This document shows, piece by piece, positions 1 to 8,102 of a stretch of 37,455 bases of DNA; within the stretch, counting starts at the first letter, position 1, and the number at the start of each line of letters is the position of its first letter. Position numbers and translations under genes: made by a program. Below the pieces are notes generated by a model. It saw only the letters and a list, made by a program, of their open reading frames with translations, was not told the DNA's origin and did no database searches. The stretch lies in contig CAMEPD010000016.1 in NCBI GenBank assembly GCA_945931475.1, forward strand, positions 1 through 37,455, in the 5' to 3' direction. This stretch comes from an uncultured Muribaculaceae bacterium. Its GTDB lineage: Bacteria; Bacteroidota; Bacteroidia; Bacteroidales; Muribaculaceae.

Positions 1-52
1 GAAACATCCAAATAATCGAATTGGTTACTATTAAATAATTTTGAACAGTTAC

Positions 53-2422
53 TTAGAATATTATCTTATCGACTTTCCCGCCGCTGCGGCGTATGTAGAG
101 GCCACCCTTTTCGGGCGCGGTTACGCGGCGGCCGGTCAGGTCGAAATACTCTGCCTTGGCGGCATCGGCGTCGCTGTCGGCGTTGATGATTTCTATGCCG
201 GTGGTAGTGATGGCGAAAGCTACGCGGGCCAGCTCGGTGTTGCTTGAACCGTAGGTGAGCAGGGCCAGATAATTGCCGGTGGAGGCATCACTGAAATCAT
301 AATTCATGTTGAAGGTTTCCGACTGCCCTGCTGTGAGGTTCAGCGGCTGCTTCGATGAGAATCCGGCTTCGTAACCGTACTGCGTCTGGGTCTGCTGCTT
401 GTATATGTTGATGTTCAGCACGTCGGAAGCGAGTCCCGAATTACACTTCACCGTGGCGTGGAACTTCATGTCCGACGGGGTGATGTTAGAGCTGTTGTCG
501 AGCTTGAAGCTGCTGCAGGTAAGGCTTGCGGCGCCGGGGTTGGCGTTGAGCGTAATCTGGAGCGACTTATACACTCGGCCGGTCTGTGCGTTGTAGACCA
601 GCATGTTATATGTGCCGGCACTCAGGGTGGTGCCGCTGGCGGTGTAGAAGTTCGAGAAGTAGTTGAGGTCGGTGCTTTCGTTGGGGAGAAGGTCTACATT
701 CTGTACCTGACTACGGGCTATGAGGGCCGAGGGGTTTGAAGGATTCACGAAGCCTAATGCTATCGGACCGTAGAAATCGTTGGCGTTCGGGTTGCTTATA
801 GTCACGTCGACGTTGAATTTGTGGCCGATATAGAAACCGCTCCTGTCGGTTACTGAAACAACTGTGGGGTTGGGCAACGAGGGCACGCTGACGCTGAGCG
901 AGTAGCCTGACTTTGTGACGTTGACATAATTGACTGTAGAGATCTGCTGAAGCATCACCTGGCCGTTGGCTTCGCCTTCGATCTTGCACGCGGGATAGAC
1001 CTTGTATGTGCCGTCGGGGAGGTTTGTGAGGTACAGACCGTAACGGCTGAAACCGCCATAACGGTTAATGGTGTTGTATTGGTTGCTGAAGAGGTAGCGT
1101 TTAGTGCCGTCGGCTTGCTCGGCCATTACGCCGAGTGAAGCGGAGATGGATTCGGGAGTCAGGTTGAAGAAACCGGCATTCTGGGTCTCCTGTACGCTCA
1201 GGTACAGGATTGTGCCGTCAGCCTCGGCTGTGAGGTTTCCCTCCTGCGACATATTGGCTACCGGCGCGGTAGTGCCGCTCTTTGGGGGCTGAATGCCCAG
1301 GATGGCATCCTGATTGAAGTTGAATCCGCCTCCGGCGCCACCGCCGATGCCGAGTCCCTCGGGCTCCAGGGCCGTGAGCTTGAAGTAGCCATCAAACATG
1401 CCGCCCCAGCCCCAGTTGATATGGAAGTAGCCGTCGGTCGAATAGCCGTCGCATACGAAGGCGTGGCCGCTCTGGCCTGAATAATCTGAACCGGAGTAGA
1501 GCACCGGGCCGACGGTAGCTAAGTTGTTGTATATCATCTGTTCCCAGTCGTTGTAACCGTAGTAGTTGCGGTCGGCCGACCATACGCCCTTGTCGTAGTT
1601 GAAGTAGTTCCTCAGGGCGGGCACTACGTTGATAGACTGTGCGCTCGACTCAGTTGAGGAGTATGACATATTCACCGAATAGCCGCAGCTCTTCATCAGG
1701 AATGCGACAGCGTTGCCTTGTGTGGTGGTAAACATCGCTGTCGACCCCTGGTATTCGTAGCTGTCAATCATGTTGTCCCAGTCGAAGGTACCGAAGTTCA
1801 TCGAGTAGGTGTTATTGTGAGAGTCGGTATACGACACCGAACCAGTGCCGGCCGCGGGCCAGTTGTGATACTTCATTACCTGGGCCATAGCCGTTGCCAC
1901 ACAGCCGGTTACGGCTTTTGATCCGTTCACTGTCGGGCAATCGTTGTTGAAGGGCTGGTCCTGGTTCCAGCGCGTGGCCACCATCGGGGCGATGGGGTTG
2001 CGCGATGCCGGGGCCTTAAGCTGCGGGTCGACATACGCGTTGGCCGACAACGGGTTGACCGTGGCGTATTCAATCTGTCGTCCGTATTCGTCGAGCCACC
2101 AGCGGATATTGTCGGGGAGGGTTACTCCCTCGGGCACCGGCGTGGCTCCATAGCCCAGTACGGCCTGGGCCGCATCGTCGGCGGCTAACAGGGCGAAGCC
2201 GTCGGCTGTGTCGAACACGTATGCCGTCTGCACGCCGTTGGACGCCGTGGCGGTATACACTAAGCGGGGAGCCTGCTTCGAGTTGATTTTCGATTTAAGT
2301 GCAGCGGGGGTGCCGGAGTCAGCGGCTGCGCGCATCAGGGCTTCTTCGGGAGTGATAGGTGCAGCTGAGACTGTGAATGCCATTGCTGAGGCAAGTAATG
2401 CGACTACGTAGCTTTTTCTCAT
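53..2422 (-). CDS. Secreted C10 (streptopain-like) cysteine peptidase with type IX-like C-terminal tail
   Basis: A 789-residue secreted protease. Residues 1-20 are a signal peptide (basic MRK start, hydrophobic core, cut near VSA/AP). Residues ~25-125 resemble the inhibitory propeptide of C10 enzymes (FALLAADDAAQAVLGY). The catalytic domain shows the nucleophile Cys174 in TGCVATAMAQVMKYH, the catalytic His320 in SGHAFVCDGY, and the INWGWGG motif (Asn336, Trp337). Beta-rich Ig-like repeats follow. The end (YFDLTGRRV, GGLYI, then KVDKIIF) resembles a type IX sorting tail. In-frame sequence runs upstream to 2650, but the start at 2422 is chosen because it begins the signal peptide and lies downstream of a candidate -7 box at 2537-2544. 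Known: C10 enzymes are papain-fold peptidases made as zymogens. Inferred: export by the type IX system encoded at 6852-14150. The substrate is unknown, and homology to streptopain does not make it a toxin. Confidence 0.9.
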   Translation of the reverse strand: MRKSYVVALLASAMAFTVSAAPITPEEALMRAAADSGTPAALKSKINSKQAPRLVYTATASNGVQTAYVFDTADGFALLAADDAAQAVLGYGATPVPEGVTLPDNIRWWLDEYGRQIEYATVNPLSANAYVDPQLKAPASRNPIAPMVATRWNQDQPFNNDCPTVNGSKAVTGCVATAMAQVMKYHNWPAAGTGSVSYTDSHNNTYSMNFGTFDWDNMIDSYEYQGSTAMFTTTQGNAVAFLMKSCGYSVNMSYSSTESSAQSINVVPALRNYFNYDKGVWSADRNYYGYNDWEQMIYNNLATVGPVLYSGSDYSGQSGHAFVCDGYSTDGYFHINWGWGGMFDGYFKLTALEPEGLGIGGGAGGGFNFNQDAILGIQPPKSGTTAPVANMSQEGNLTAEADGTILYLSVQETQNAGFFNLTPESISASLGVMAEQADGTKRYLFSNQYNTINRYGGFSRYGLYLTNLPDGTYKVYPACKIEGEANGQVMLQQISTVNYVNVTKSGYSLSVSVPSLPNPTVVSVTDRSGFYIGHKFNVDVTISNPNANDFYGPIALGFVNPSNPSALIARSQVQNVDLLPNESTDLNYFSNFYTASGTTLSAGTYNMLVYNAQTGRVYKSLQITLNANPGAASLTCSSFKLDNSSNITPSDMKFHATVKCNSGLASDVLNINIYKQQTQTQYGYEAGFSSKQPLNLTAGQSETFNMNYDFSDASTGNYLALLTYGSSNTELARVAFAITTTGIEIINADSDADAAKAEYFDLTGRRVTAPEKGGLYIRRSGGKVDKIIF

Positions 2423-2536
2423 TATCTGAATACTTTTAGGTTGCAATATGAGGCCGGGACTGTGAAGACCCTGAGAAGCTGTTTTGAAATTGATGCATCG
2501 GCAGGAGGTACCCTCCGGTGTCTGAAATATATAACG

Positions 2537-2544
2537 CAAAATTA
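2537..2544 (-). promoter_or_regulatory. Candidate -7 box for the C10 peptidase gene
   Basis: Read on the minus strand this is TAATTTTG, a full match to the Bacteroidota TAnnTTTG -7 element. It predicts a transcription start near 2530 and a leader of about 105 nt before the ATG at 2422. The -33 position only offers TTTA instead of TTTG. It supports the shorter start for the peptidase. Confidence 0.45.
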
Positions 2545-2750
2545 AATAGTTTTGCTCAATTTTAAAAAAATATTGCAATAAATCCGCCTGTCCGGAGGGC
2601 TGGATGGAAGATTGTTGGAAGGGGGGGGTGGAGGGGAAGGACAGGTACAAAAAAAATTACTCGTCATCCCGACGAATAATCTTCTTACCTTAAATCTAAT
2701 ACCATGAAAAACTGATGCAAAGGTAAAGCTTTTATGTTTTACAGCATACT

Positions 2751-2783
2751 TTTGGGGCAGAAAAATTTGATTCATTAACTTTG
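2751..2783 (+). promoter_or_regulatory. Consensus Bacteroidota promoter directed at pdxA
   Basis: TTTG at 2751-2754 and TAACTTTG at 2776-2783 are separated by 21 nt, which fits the known Bacteroidota sigma-ABfr spacing. Transcription would start near 2790. The first plus-strand gene downstream is pdxA at 3165, so the mRNA would carry a ~375-nt leader that includes the inverted-repeat element at 2869-3109. Confidence 0.6.
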
Positions 2784-2868
2784 TTTAACATATAATCCGG
2801 TCGCAAGGTGGTTAATTGTTAAAGCACGTGAAAATATTTTGCCGCGTTTATCAGTTTGAGTAATTTTA

Positions 2869-3109
2869 GAGGCTGTTTAAAAATAAATTTTAAACGTTCC
2901 GCGAGGCGTAGCTATTATTTTCTACCTCATTGTTAATTTTATATCATGAGATTCCTTAAGGACTTTAAAATTACCGTCGCCTTGGCCGCTTTTTGGCTAA
3001 ATCGCATTAACTCAACGGTCACATAGCCCGCTATGCTCCCTTTTGATTTAATGTGATTTATCTCAAAAACCGACCACCGGAACGTTAACATTTATTCTTA
3101 AACAGCCTC
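2869..3109. repeat. ~240-bp imperfect inverted-repeat (MITE-like) element
   Basis: Outer arms 2869-2901 and 3078-3109 are near-perfect reverse complements: both read GAGGCTGTTTAA, then AATAAAT, then ACGTTCCG from their outer ends. A second nested inverted repeat pairs about 2981-3010 with about 3048-3080 (TAAATCGCATTAA against TAAATCACATTAA on the other strand), with CATAGCCCGCTATG near the tip. It encodes no protein. The structure fits a non-autonomous palindromic element or a large RNA hairpin. No target-site duplication was evident. Confidence 0.65.
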
Positions 3110-3164
3110 TTACATCACGAACGCTCGCACATCAGAGCCTCTTAATTTTTTTGAACGCGATTCT

Positions 3165-4268
3165 ATGAGCGAAAATAATACCAGAGACAACAACCCCAAA
3201 GAGAACAAAAAAGTTGCTCCGGCACCCGCCGGCGAACGAAAAATAAAGGTAGGCATAACCCACGGCGACTGCAACGGTATCGGTTACGAGGTAATACTCA
3301 AGACTTTTGACGACAACCGCATACTCGACCTCTGCACCCCGGTGGTGTACGGTTCGGCCAAAATTGCCCAGTTCTACCGCAAATCGGCCGGCCTGCAAGG
3401 CACCCCCCTACAGCAGGTGCAGTCGGCATCCGACGCCCGCAACGGTCAGCTAAATATAATTAATGTGGTGGGCGAGGATGTGCACCTCGACCCGGGCAAG
3501 TCGACAACAGAGGCCGGACAGGCTGCCTTCGCTGCCCTCGAGGCCGCTGTGGCCGACCTGCGGGCCGGACGCATTGATGTGCTGGTAACCGCCCCCATAA
3601 ACAAAAATAACATTCAGAGCGAACTCTTCACCTTCCCGGGCCATACCGAATACCTCGAGTCGTCGGTCGGCTACGAAGGCCGCGACAAGGCGCTGATGAT
3701 TCTCTTCAACGATATCATGCGTGTGGCGCTGGTGACTATCCATACCCCTATATCGCGTGTGGCCGAAGCAGTCACCAAGGAGCGTATCCTGGAAAAAATC
3801 GAACTGTTCGACCGTTCGCTGCGCGAGGATTTCGGCATCGTCAAACCCCGTATCGCCGTGCTGGCGCTGAACCCCCACGCCGGTGAGGAGGGCCTGCTCG
3901 GTTCCGAAGAGAAGGAACAGATTGTTCCGGCCATCGAGGAGGCAGTAGCGTGCCGCATCCATGCCTTCGGGCCATACGCCGCCGACGGATTCTTCGGCGC
4001 CGGACTCTTCAAACGCTTCGACGGCGTACTGGCAATGTACCACGACCAGGGCCTGGCGCCATTCAAGGCCCTTGCCATGAACTCAGGCGTGAATTTCACC
4101 GCCGGCCTGCCGTATGTGCGCACCTCGCCCGACCATGGCACCGGTTACGACATCGCCGGGAAGAATCAGGCCTCACCCGACTCTTTCCGTCAGGCTGTAT
4201 ATGCCGCCATCGACGTCTATCGTAACCGTAAAAATTACGCCGAAAGCGCCGCATCCACCAGCCTCTAA
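3165..4268 (+). CDS. pdxA: 4-hydroxythreonine-4-phosphate dehydrogenase PdxA
   Basis: This 367-residue protein oxidises 4-phospho-hydroxy-L-threonine in the DXP-dependent pathway to pyridoxal phosphate, in the cytoplasm as a dimer. Family signatures are clear: KVGITHGDCNGIG (28-40), VTAPINK (141-147), FPGHTEY with substrate-binding His160-Thr161, and the three metal-ligand histidines His193 (VTIHTP), His238 (LNPHAGEEG) and His293 (YHDQGLAPFK). The closing TSPDHGTGYDIAGK motif is intact. There is a hydrophilic 25-residue N-terminal extension before the core; no other in-frame Met is available, so the start at 3165 is kept. The gene appears monocistronic, with a hairpin terminator at 4302-4346. 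The only good promoter lies upstream of the inverted-repeat element, giving an unusually long leader. Confidence 0.95.
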   Translation: MSENNTRDNNPKENKKVAPAPAGERKIKVGITHGDCNGIGYEVILKTFDDNRILDLCTPVVYGSAKIAQFYRKSAGLQGTPLQQVQSASDARNGQLNIINVVGEDVHLDPGKSTTEAGQAAFAALEAAVADLRAGRIDVLVTAPINKNNIQSELFTFPGHTEYLESSVGYEGRDKALMILFNDIMRVALVTIHTPISRVAEAVTKERILEKIELFDRSLREDFGIVKPRIAVLALNPHAGEEGLLGSEEKEQIVPAIEEAVACRIHAFGPYAADGFFGAGLFKRFDGVLAMYHDQGLAPFKALAMNSGVNFTAGLPYVRTSPDHGTGYDIAGKNQASPDSFRQAVYAAIDVYRNRKNYAESAASTSL

Positions 4269-4301
4269 GAGAACGCCCCTTTGCCTCTTTGCCCTTTTGT
4301 A

Positions 4302-4346
4302 ATATCCGCCTCAAAAATTTTTTCGTAAAAATTTTGAGGCGGATAT
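4302..4346 (+). terminator. Hairpin terminator after pdxA
   Basis: A long stem pairs ATATCCGCCTCAAAA-type sequence with its near-perfect complement ending at 4346, with T-rich sequence (4318-4323) near the loop. The right arm contains the TTTG -33 box of the next promoter, so the end of pdxA transcription and the start of the porin operon share bases. Confidence 0.65.
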
Positions 4347-4364
4347 GCTTTTTGCCTATATTTG
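4333..4364 (+). promoter_or_regulatory. Promoter of the porin / Gate-protein operon
   Basis: TTTG at 4333-4336 and TATATTTG at 4357-4364 are spaced by 20 nt, a full Bacteroidota consensus. The start would be near 4371, about 22 nt before the ATG at 4393. Confidence 0.7.
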
Positions 4365-4392
4365 CAGGACACAATTTTAACCTTAATAATCC

Positions 4393-5571
4393 ATGAAACT
4401 AAATCGGAAGACGGCCGTTGTGGCTGTTTACTTCCTGTCGGTATCTTTGTCTTTATCGGCCGGGAATATCCCGTCGGATATGGTATCCGGGCGCCAAGCC
4501 CTGATAGAAGTGCCCGCATCAACGGCCGTGGTATCGTCAGAGTCTGCGGGGGAGAACGGCCAGTTACAACAAAATGGGGAAATGATTATCAGCGGCGAAG
4601 GGACCGATATTGCGAATCTGCGATTTGATGCCCGGTTCGACTATCAGCGTGACTGGCAGCATTCGAAAGTCGTCAAGTCGAACACCGGTTTCGAAGGGAA
4701 ATATTTCAATATTCTGGTCGACGGCACCATAGTGCCCGGGCTGACATACGCGTGGCGCCACCGGCTGAATAAATCGATGAAGGATTCGAACTTCTTCGAC
4801 GCTACCGATTATCTGTATGTACGGTATGAGGTCGGCCCGTGGCTGTTCACCGCCGGTAAGGAGGTGGTTTCGGTCGGCGGCATGGAGTATGATATAGCTC
4901 CGATAAATGTATTCGGCTGCAGTGTATTCTGCTACAATATGCCCAGTTATCAGGTCGGCGTATCGGTCGGCTACAACTTCTCGAACCGCGACCAACTGAA
5001 ATTTCATGTCACACAAAGTCCGTTCCATACGTCGGCCAACCGCAATATGTATGCCTACAATCTCTACTGGACCGGTCATCACGGCATCTTTCACGCGTTG
5101 TGGTCGGCTAATATGACAGAGTACCGCGACAGCCGCTATATCAGCTATCTTGCGCTCGGCAACCGGCTGGACCTTAATCCGGTAGAGGTAGAGGTCGATT
5201 TCATGAACCGTGCCGCCGCGCATCAGAAATTCCTCTTCAGGGATTGCTCGGTGATGGCGCAGGTAGCCTGCCGGCCGACACGCAACTGGCGCGTATTCGC
5301 CAAATACACCTACGATGTGAATCGCAGCGGCACTGATGCCGACCTGACCGTACTTGACGGCACGGAGCTGCAAATGATAGGCGCCGGGGTGGAGTATTAC
5401 CCTCTGCGCAAGAAGTTCACAAGCCTTAGGCTTCATGCCGACTGCTTCTATTCCTGGGGCAGGAATGCCAATGCCGATAATCTGATGCAGAACCGTACGG
5501 TGCTGCTCGATTTCGGAGTTACCTGGTACATGAATGTGCTCAGTGTGAAACACAAAAACAAAATCAGATGA
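4393..5571 (+). CDS. Outer-membrane porin-like beta-barrel protein (phosphate-selective porin type)
   Basis: A 392-residue protein with an N-terminal signal peptide (residues 1-23, MKLNRK then a hydrophobic run ending SLSAG). The rest consists of alternating aromatic and polar strands (FDARFDYQRDW, LYVRYEVGPWLFTAGKEV, VGVSVGYNF, WRVFAKYTYDV, LRLHADCFYSW, LLDFGVTWYM) typical of a 16-strand-type barrel of the OprO/OprP-like porin group in Bacteroidota. No lipobox and no TonB plug are seen. The start is fixed by the promoter at 4333-4364. Its stop overlaps the ATG of the next gene by 4 nt, so the two are probably translationally coupled. The transported solute cannot be read from sequence, and the porin family assignment is by fold pattern rather than by a diagnostic motif. 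Confidence 0.7.
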   Translation: MKLNRKTAVVAVYFLSVSLSLSAGNIPSDMVSGRQALIEVPASTAVVSSESAGENGQLQQNGEMIISGEGTDIANLRFDARFDYQRDWQHSKVVKSNTGFEGKYFNILVDGTIVPGLTYAWRHRLNKSMKDSNFFDATDYLYVRYEVGPWLFTAGKEVVSVGGMEYDIAPINVFGCSVFCYNMPSYQVGVSVGYNFSNRDQLKFHVTQSPFHTSANRNMYAYNLYWTGHHGIFHALWSANMTEYRDSRYISYLALGNRLDLNPVEVEVDFMNRAAAHQKFLFRDCSVMAQVACRPTRNWRVFAKYTYDVNRSGTDADLTVLDGTELQMIGAGVEYYPLRKKFTSLRLHADCFYSWGRNANADNLMQNRTVLLDFGVTWYMNVLSVKHKNKIR

Positions 5572-6779
5572 ATACCATGATTGAGAATGAGACCCCTCCG
5601 ACAGCCGAACAACCTCCGGTTGCGGGTAAAGCGTCCGCGCGTCCGAAAACACGGCTCGCCAAGTATATACCGCCGGGCATCCCCTGCCTGCTGTGCGTAG
5701 GCGCAATCTTCTGGTATATAGGCTCGGAGATGGGTGTGCCCCAGATGCTCAACACCATAATGCACACGGCGCATGACCTGCTTATAAACACGGTGTTTTA
5801 TCTGATGAGTATCTGCGTCATAACCGGAGCATTGGGGCGCCTGTTCGTGGAATTCGGCGTGGTGACGATGCTCGAGAAGATGCTGCGTCCGCTTATGCGT
5901 CCGTTGTTCAATCTCCCGGGAGTGGCATCGCTGGGCGCCGTGATGACATTCCTCAGCGACAATCCGGCCATCATATCGCTCTCGAAGGACAAACGTTTCA
6001 GCCGGTATTTCAAGAAATTTCAGTACATATCGCTCACCAATTTCGGCACTGCCTTCGGCATGGGTTTGCTCGTCATGGTCTTTATGGCCGGGCAGGGGTA
6101 CTTCTACGAGCCGTTGATCGGTCTTTTCGGCGCTTTCTGCGGATGCATTGTGTCTACGCGGCTCATGCAGTATTTTGTGATTCGTGCATATCCTAAATTC
6201 CGCGACGAACAGGTGGTCGACACCGACGAGGTCGAACAGGTGCAGCAGCAGGGAGCCGAGAAATCGGTGTTTATCCGCACACTCAACGCTCTGCTCGACG
6301 GAGGCCGTTCGGGTGTCGACGTCGGTATAGCCATCATCCCCGGTGTGCTGATTATATCCACATTGGTAATGATACTGACCTTCGGCCCGTCGGAATCGGG
6401 CGAATATACCGGTGCGGCATACGAGGGTGTGAAGCTGCTTCCCTGGCTCGCCGATAAAGTCAACGTGGTTTTCGAAGTGCTTTTCGGATTCCATGACCCG
6501 CATCTGATAGCCTTCCCCATCACGGCGCTCGGTGCCGTAGGCGCAGCCCTGGGGCTGGTGCCGAATTTCATTTCGCAAGGGTGGATCGACGGCAACGCCA
6601 TAGCTGTATTCACTGCCATCGGGATGTGCTGGAGCGGATATCTCAGCACCCACACCGCAATGCTCGATTCGCTCGGATACCGTGAACTGACCCCCAAGGC
6701 CATACTGGCACACACCGTCGGCGGTTTGGTCGCCGCTATGGTTGCCCACATGGTTTATGTAGCCGTAGCGCTATTCTGA
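5568..6779 (+). CDS. Polytopic membrane protein with nucleoside-recognition (Gate) domains, YjiH / CD0519-like
   Basis: A 403-residue inner-membrane protein. After a hydrophilic cytoplasmic N-terminus (1-30) come multiple hydrophobic helices: ~35-55, ~65-90, a conserved segment around FLSDNPAIISLSKD (about 127-140), ~155-200, ~250-275, and a C-terminal group from ~315 to 403. The NPAI-type loop and the mirrored PITALGAVGAALGL segment fit the Gate (nucleoside-recognition) fold found in YjiH and SpmA-type proteins. Members are putative transporters of unknown substrate. It overlaps the upstream porin gene by 4 nt (ATGA), implying one operon in which a barrel in the outer membrane works with this inner-membrane protein. 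The specific ligand is not inferable. Confidence 0.75.
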   Translation: MNTMIENETPPTAEQPPVAGKASARPKTRLAKYIPPGIPCLLCVGAIFWYIGSEMGVPQMLNTIMHTAHDLLINTVFYLMSICVITGALGRLFVEFGVVTMLEKMLRPLMRPLFNLPGVASLGAVMTFLSDNPAIISLSKDKRFSRYFKKFQYISLTNFGTAFGMGLLVMVFMAGQGYFYEPLIGLFGAFCGCIVSTRLMQYFVIRAYPKFRDEQVVDTDEVEQVQQQGAEKSVFIRTLNALLDGGRSGVDVGIAIIPGVLIISTLVMILTFGPSESGEYTGAAYEGVKLLPWLADKVNVVFEVLFGFHDPHLIAFPITALGAVGAALGLVPNFISQGWIDGNAIAVFTAIGMCWSGYLSTHTAMLDSLGYRELTPKAILAHTVGGLVAAMVAHMVYVAVALF

Positions 6780-6802
6780 CAGCAGGTATCGACTGCCGTT
6801 AA

Positions 6803-6842
6803 CGCACCGGGGCCGCTCCATTTGCGGAGCGACCCCGGTGCG
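6803..6842. terminator. Bidirectional hairpin between convergent genes
   Basis: A 17-bp stem with one mismatch (CGCACCGGGG... / ...CCCCGGTGCG) and a 6-nt loop sits 23 nt after the Gate-protein stop and 9 nt after the gldN stop on the other strand. No clear U-tract follows on either strand, so it is a stem-loop shared by both transcripts rather than a textbook intrinsic terminator. Confidence 0.6.
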
Positions 6843-6851
6843 AACAGTTAC

Positions 6852-8054
6852 TTACTTGCGGCGGCGCACGGAGCGCACGGCGTTGGAGGATGATGACTTG
6901 GGTTTCGAGGCTTTGGGCTTTTTTGCCTCTTTCTTTTTGGTTTCCTTTTTCTTTGAGGTCGATTTGTTGGCCGACGAACGCGAGCGCGAGCGGGTCGACT
7001 TCTTCACCTCCGAAGCGGCGGCATCCTCGTCGGCGGCCTCTTCGCCGTCGCGCGACGGTATGGCCTCGGCGTCGGCTCCTTCACGGGCCTCCTCGGCAGC
7101 CTCACGGGCTTCGCGGGCGGCAATCACCTCCTCGCGCGAGGGTACCCAGATGTTCTTGTCGAAGCCTTCGAGGCGTGCCTGGATTGAATCCTGGGCCTGC
7201 TTGCGCTCCTCCACGTCGGGGTAGAGCTGAGCCATCGACTTGTTCATCAGGTTGCGGGTCTTGTAGATGTCGCCCTCGTACATCGACATATTGAAGTAGT
7301 CGGCGTATGTGTATCGGGGGAGGTTATTGTCGTCGTCAATGAAGATATACTGTGCGGCAAGGTGCGGGCGCAGGTCGGTCATCTTCACCCAAAACATGGG
7401 GTAGCGGATGGCCTCGCCGCCGAAATCGTCGGTGCGGTGAAGCACCGGGCAGATGGCCTCGACGGTGCGCTTGGTCTTGTTGCTGCGGGTATCGAACTCC
7501 CATTTTTCGATAATGTAGTACGAGAGTACCTCGTTGGAGGGGACGTCCGACTCGTCAATCGCGAATTTGGGGTTCTTTTCGGTGGAACCTTTCGCGTCGG
7601 TGTAGAGCACATGGAAACGGTCGAGCATGTCGCGCACCTTCAGTTTGTACTGGTCGGTGAAGATTTCCTTGCCGTCGAGGTATTCGTAGGCCGAAATCTG
7701 GTTGTTGGCCAGCAGACGCATGATGATGCGGAAGAGGTTCTCCTGCCCCTCAACCACATCCTCGGGGAAGTAGAGCGATGCGTTTTTGGGGTTGCTGACC
7801 TCGATGTCGCGATAGATGACACGCATCCAGTTGCGGTCGGCGTCGGAGACGTTCGATTCGCCCGACAGGCGCATCTGCATACGTGTGGTCACTCCCGGTT
7901 CGGCCGTCTGACCGTTGCGTGAGTTGCGGCCCGAATCGCCGCGGCGGCGTACCACCGACGATGACGACGAACCGTTGTCCTGCGCAAGGGCGGGCATAAC
8001 GGTGCCGGCGATTACGGCTGCTGCCAGAATATATTTTGCTAAAAACTTCATCAT
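6852..8054 (-). CDS. gldN: Type IX secretion system protein GldN/PorN
   Basis: A 400-residue periplasmic component of the type IX secretion core; known to form the large periplasmic ring with GldK. The signal peptide is residues 1-25 (KFLAKYILAAAVIAGTVMPALAQ). The GldN core (about 65-300) carries family-like segments WMRVIYRDIEV, NPKNASLYFPED, NLFRIIMRLLANNQISAYEYLDG, VLSYYIIEKWEFD and AICPVLHRTDDFGGEAIRYPMFWVKM. After ~residue 300 comes a low-complexity tail: Ala/Glu-rich acidic (~310-345), then Lys/Arg/Ser-rich basic to the end. The start is a double Met; either could be used. It is the last gene of the porT-porP-gldKLMN operon, 48 nt after gldM. Confidence 0.93.
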   Translation of the reverse strand: MMKFLAKYILAAAVIAGTVMPALAQDNGSSSSSVVRRRGDSGRNSRNGQTAEPGVTTRMQMRLSGESNVSDADRNWMRVIYRDIEVSNPKNASLYFPEDVVEGQENLFRIIMRLLANNQISAYEYLDGKEIFTDQYKLKVRDMLDRFHVLYTDAKGSTEKNPKFAIDESDVPSNEVLSYYIIEKWEFDTRSNKTKRTVEAICPVLHRTDDFGGEAIRYPMFWVKMTDLRPHLAAQYIFIDDDNNLPRYTYADYFNMSMYEGDIYKTRNLMNKSMAQLYPDVEERKQAQDSIQARLEGFDKNIWVPSREEVIAAREAREAAEEAREGADAEAIPSRDGEEAADEDAAASEVKKSTRSRSRSSANKSTSKKKETKKKEAKKPKASKPKSSSSNAVRSVRRRK

Positions 8055-8102
8055 TTGAGGAATATGGAGTTGAAGAGGAGGGTATGTCGGAGTTGAAAAT
8101 TA

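Larger units (their letters stand above)
2423..3164. other. Long intergenic region between the C10 peptidase and pdxA
   Basis: No convincing gene is present in 742 bases. The region holds the peptidase -7 box (2537-2544, minus), a G-rich run near 2618-2640, a consensus plus-strand promoter (2751-2783) and an imperfect inverted-repeat element (2869-3109). A 77-residue minus-strand open frame at 2542-2775 has a proline run and no recognisable domain, and it overlaps both promoter elements, so it is not called. Confidence 0.7.

Noticed and set aside
53-2422. A virulence toxin because of similarity to streptococcal SpeB
   Set aside because: C10 peptidases are widespread in commensal Bacteroidota; the family alone does not show a toxic role.
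2423-2650. N-terminal extension of the C10 peptidase to 2650
   Set aside because: The added 76 residues precede a perfect signal peptide and overlap the candidate -7 box.
2542-2775. Minus-strand 77-residue proline-containing protein
   Set aside because: No domain or composition of a real gene; it overlaps promoter elements and a G-rich run.
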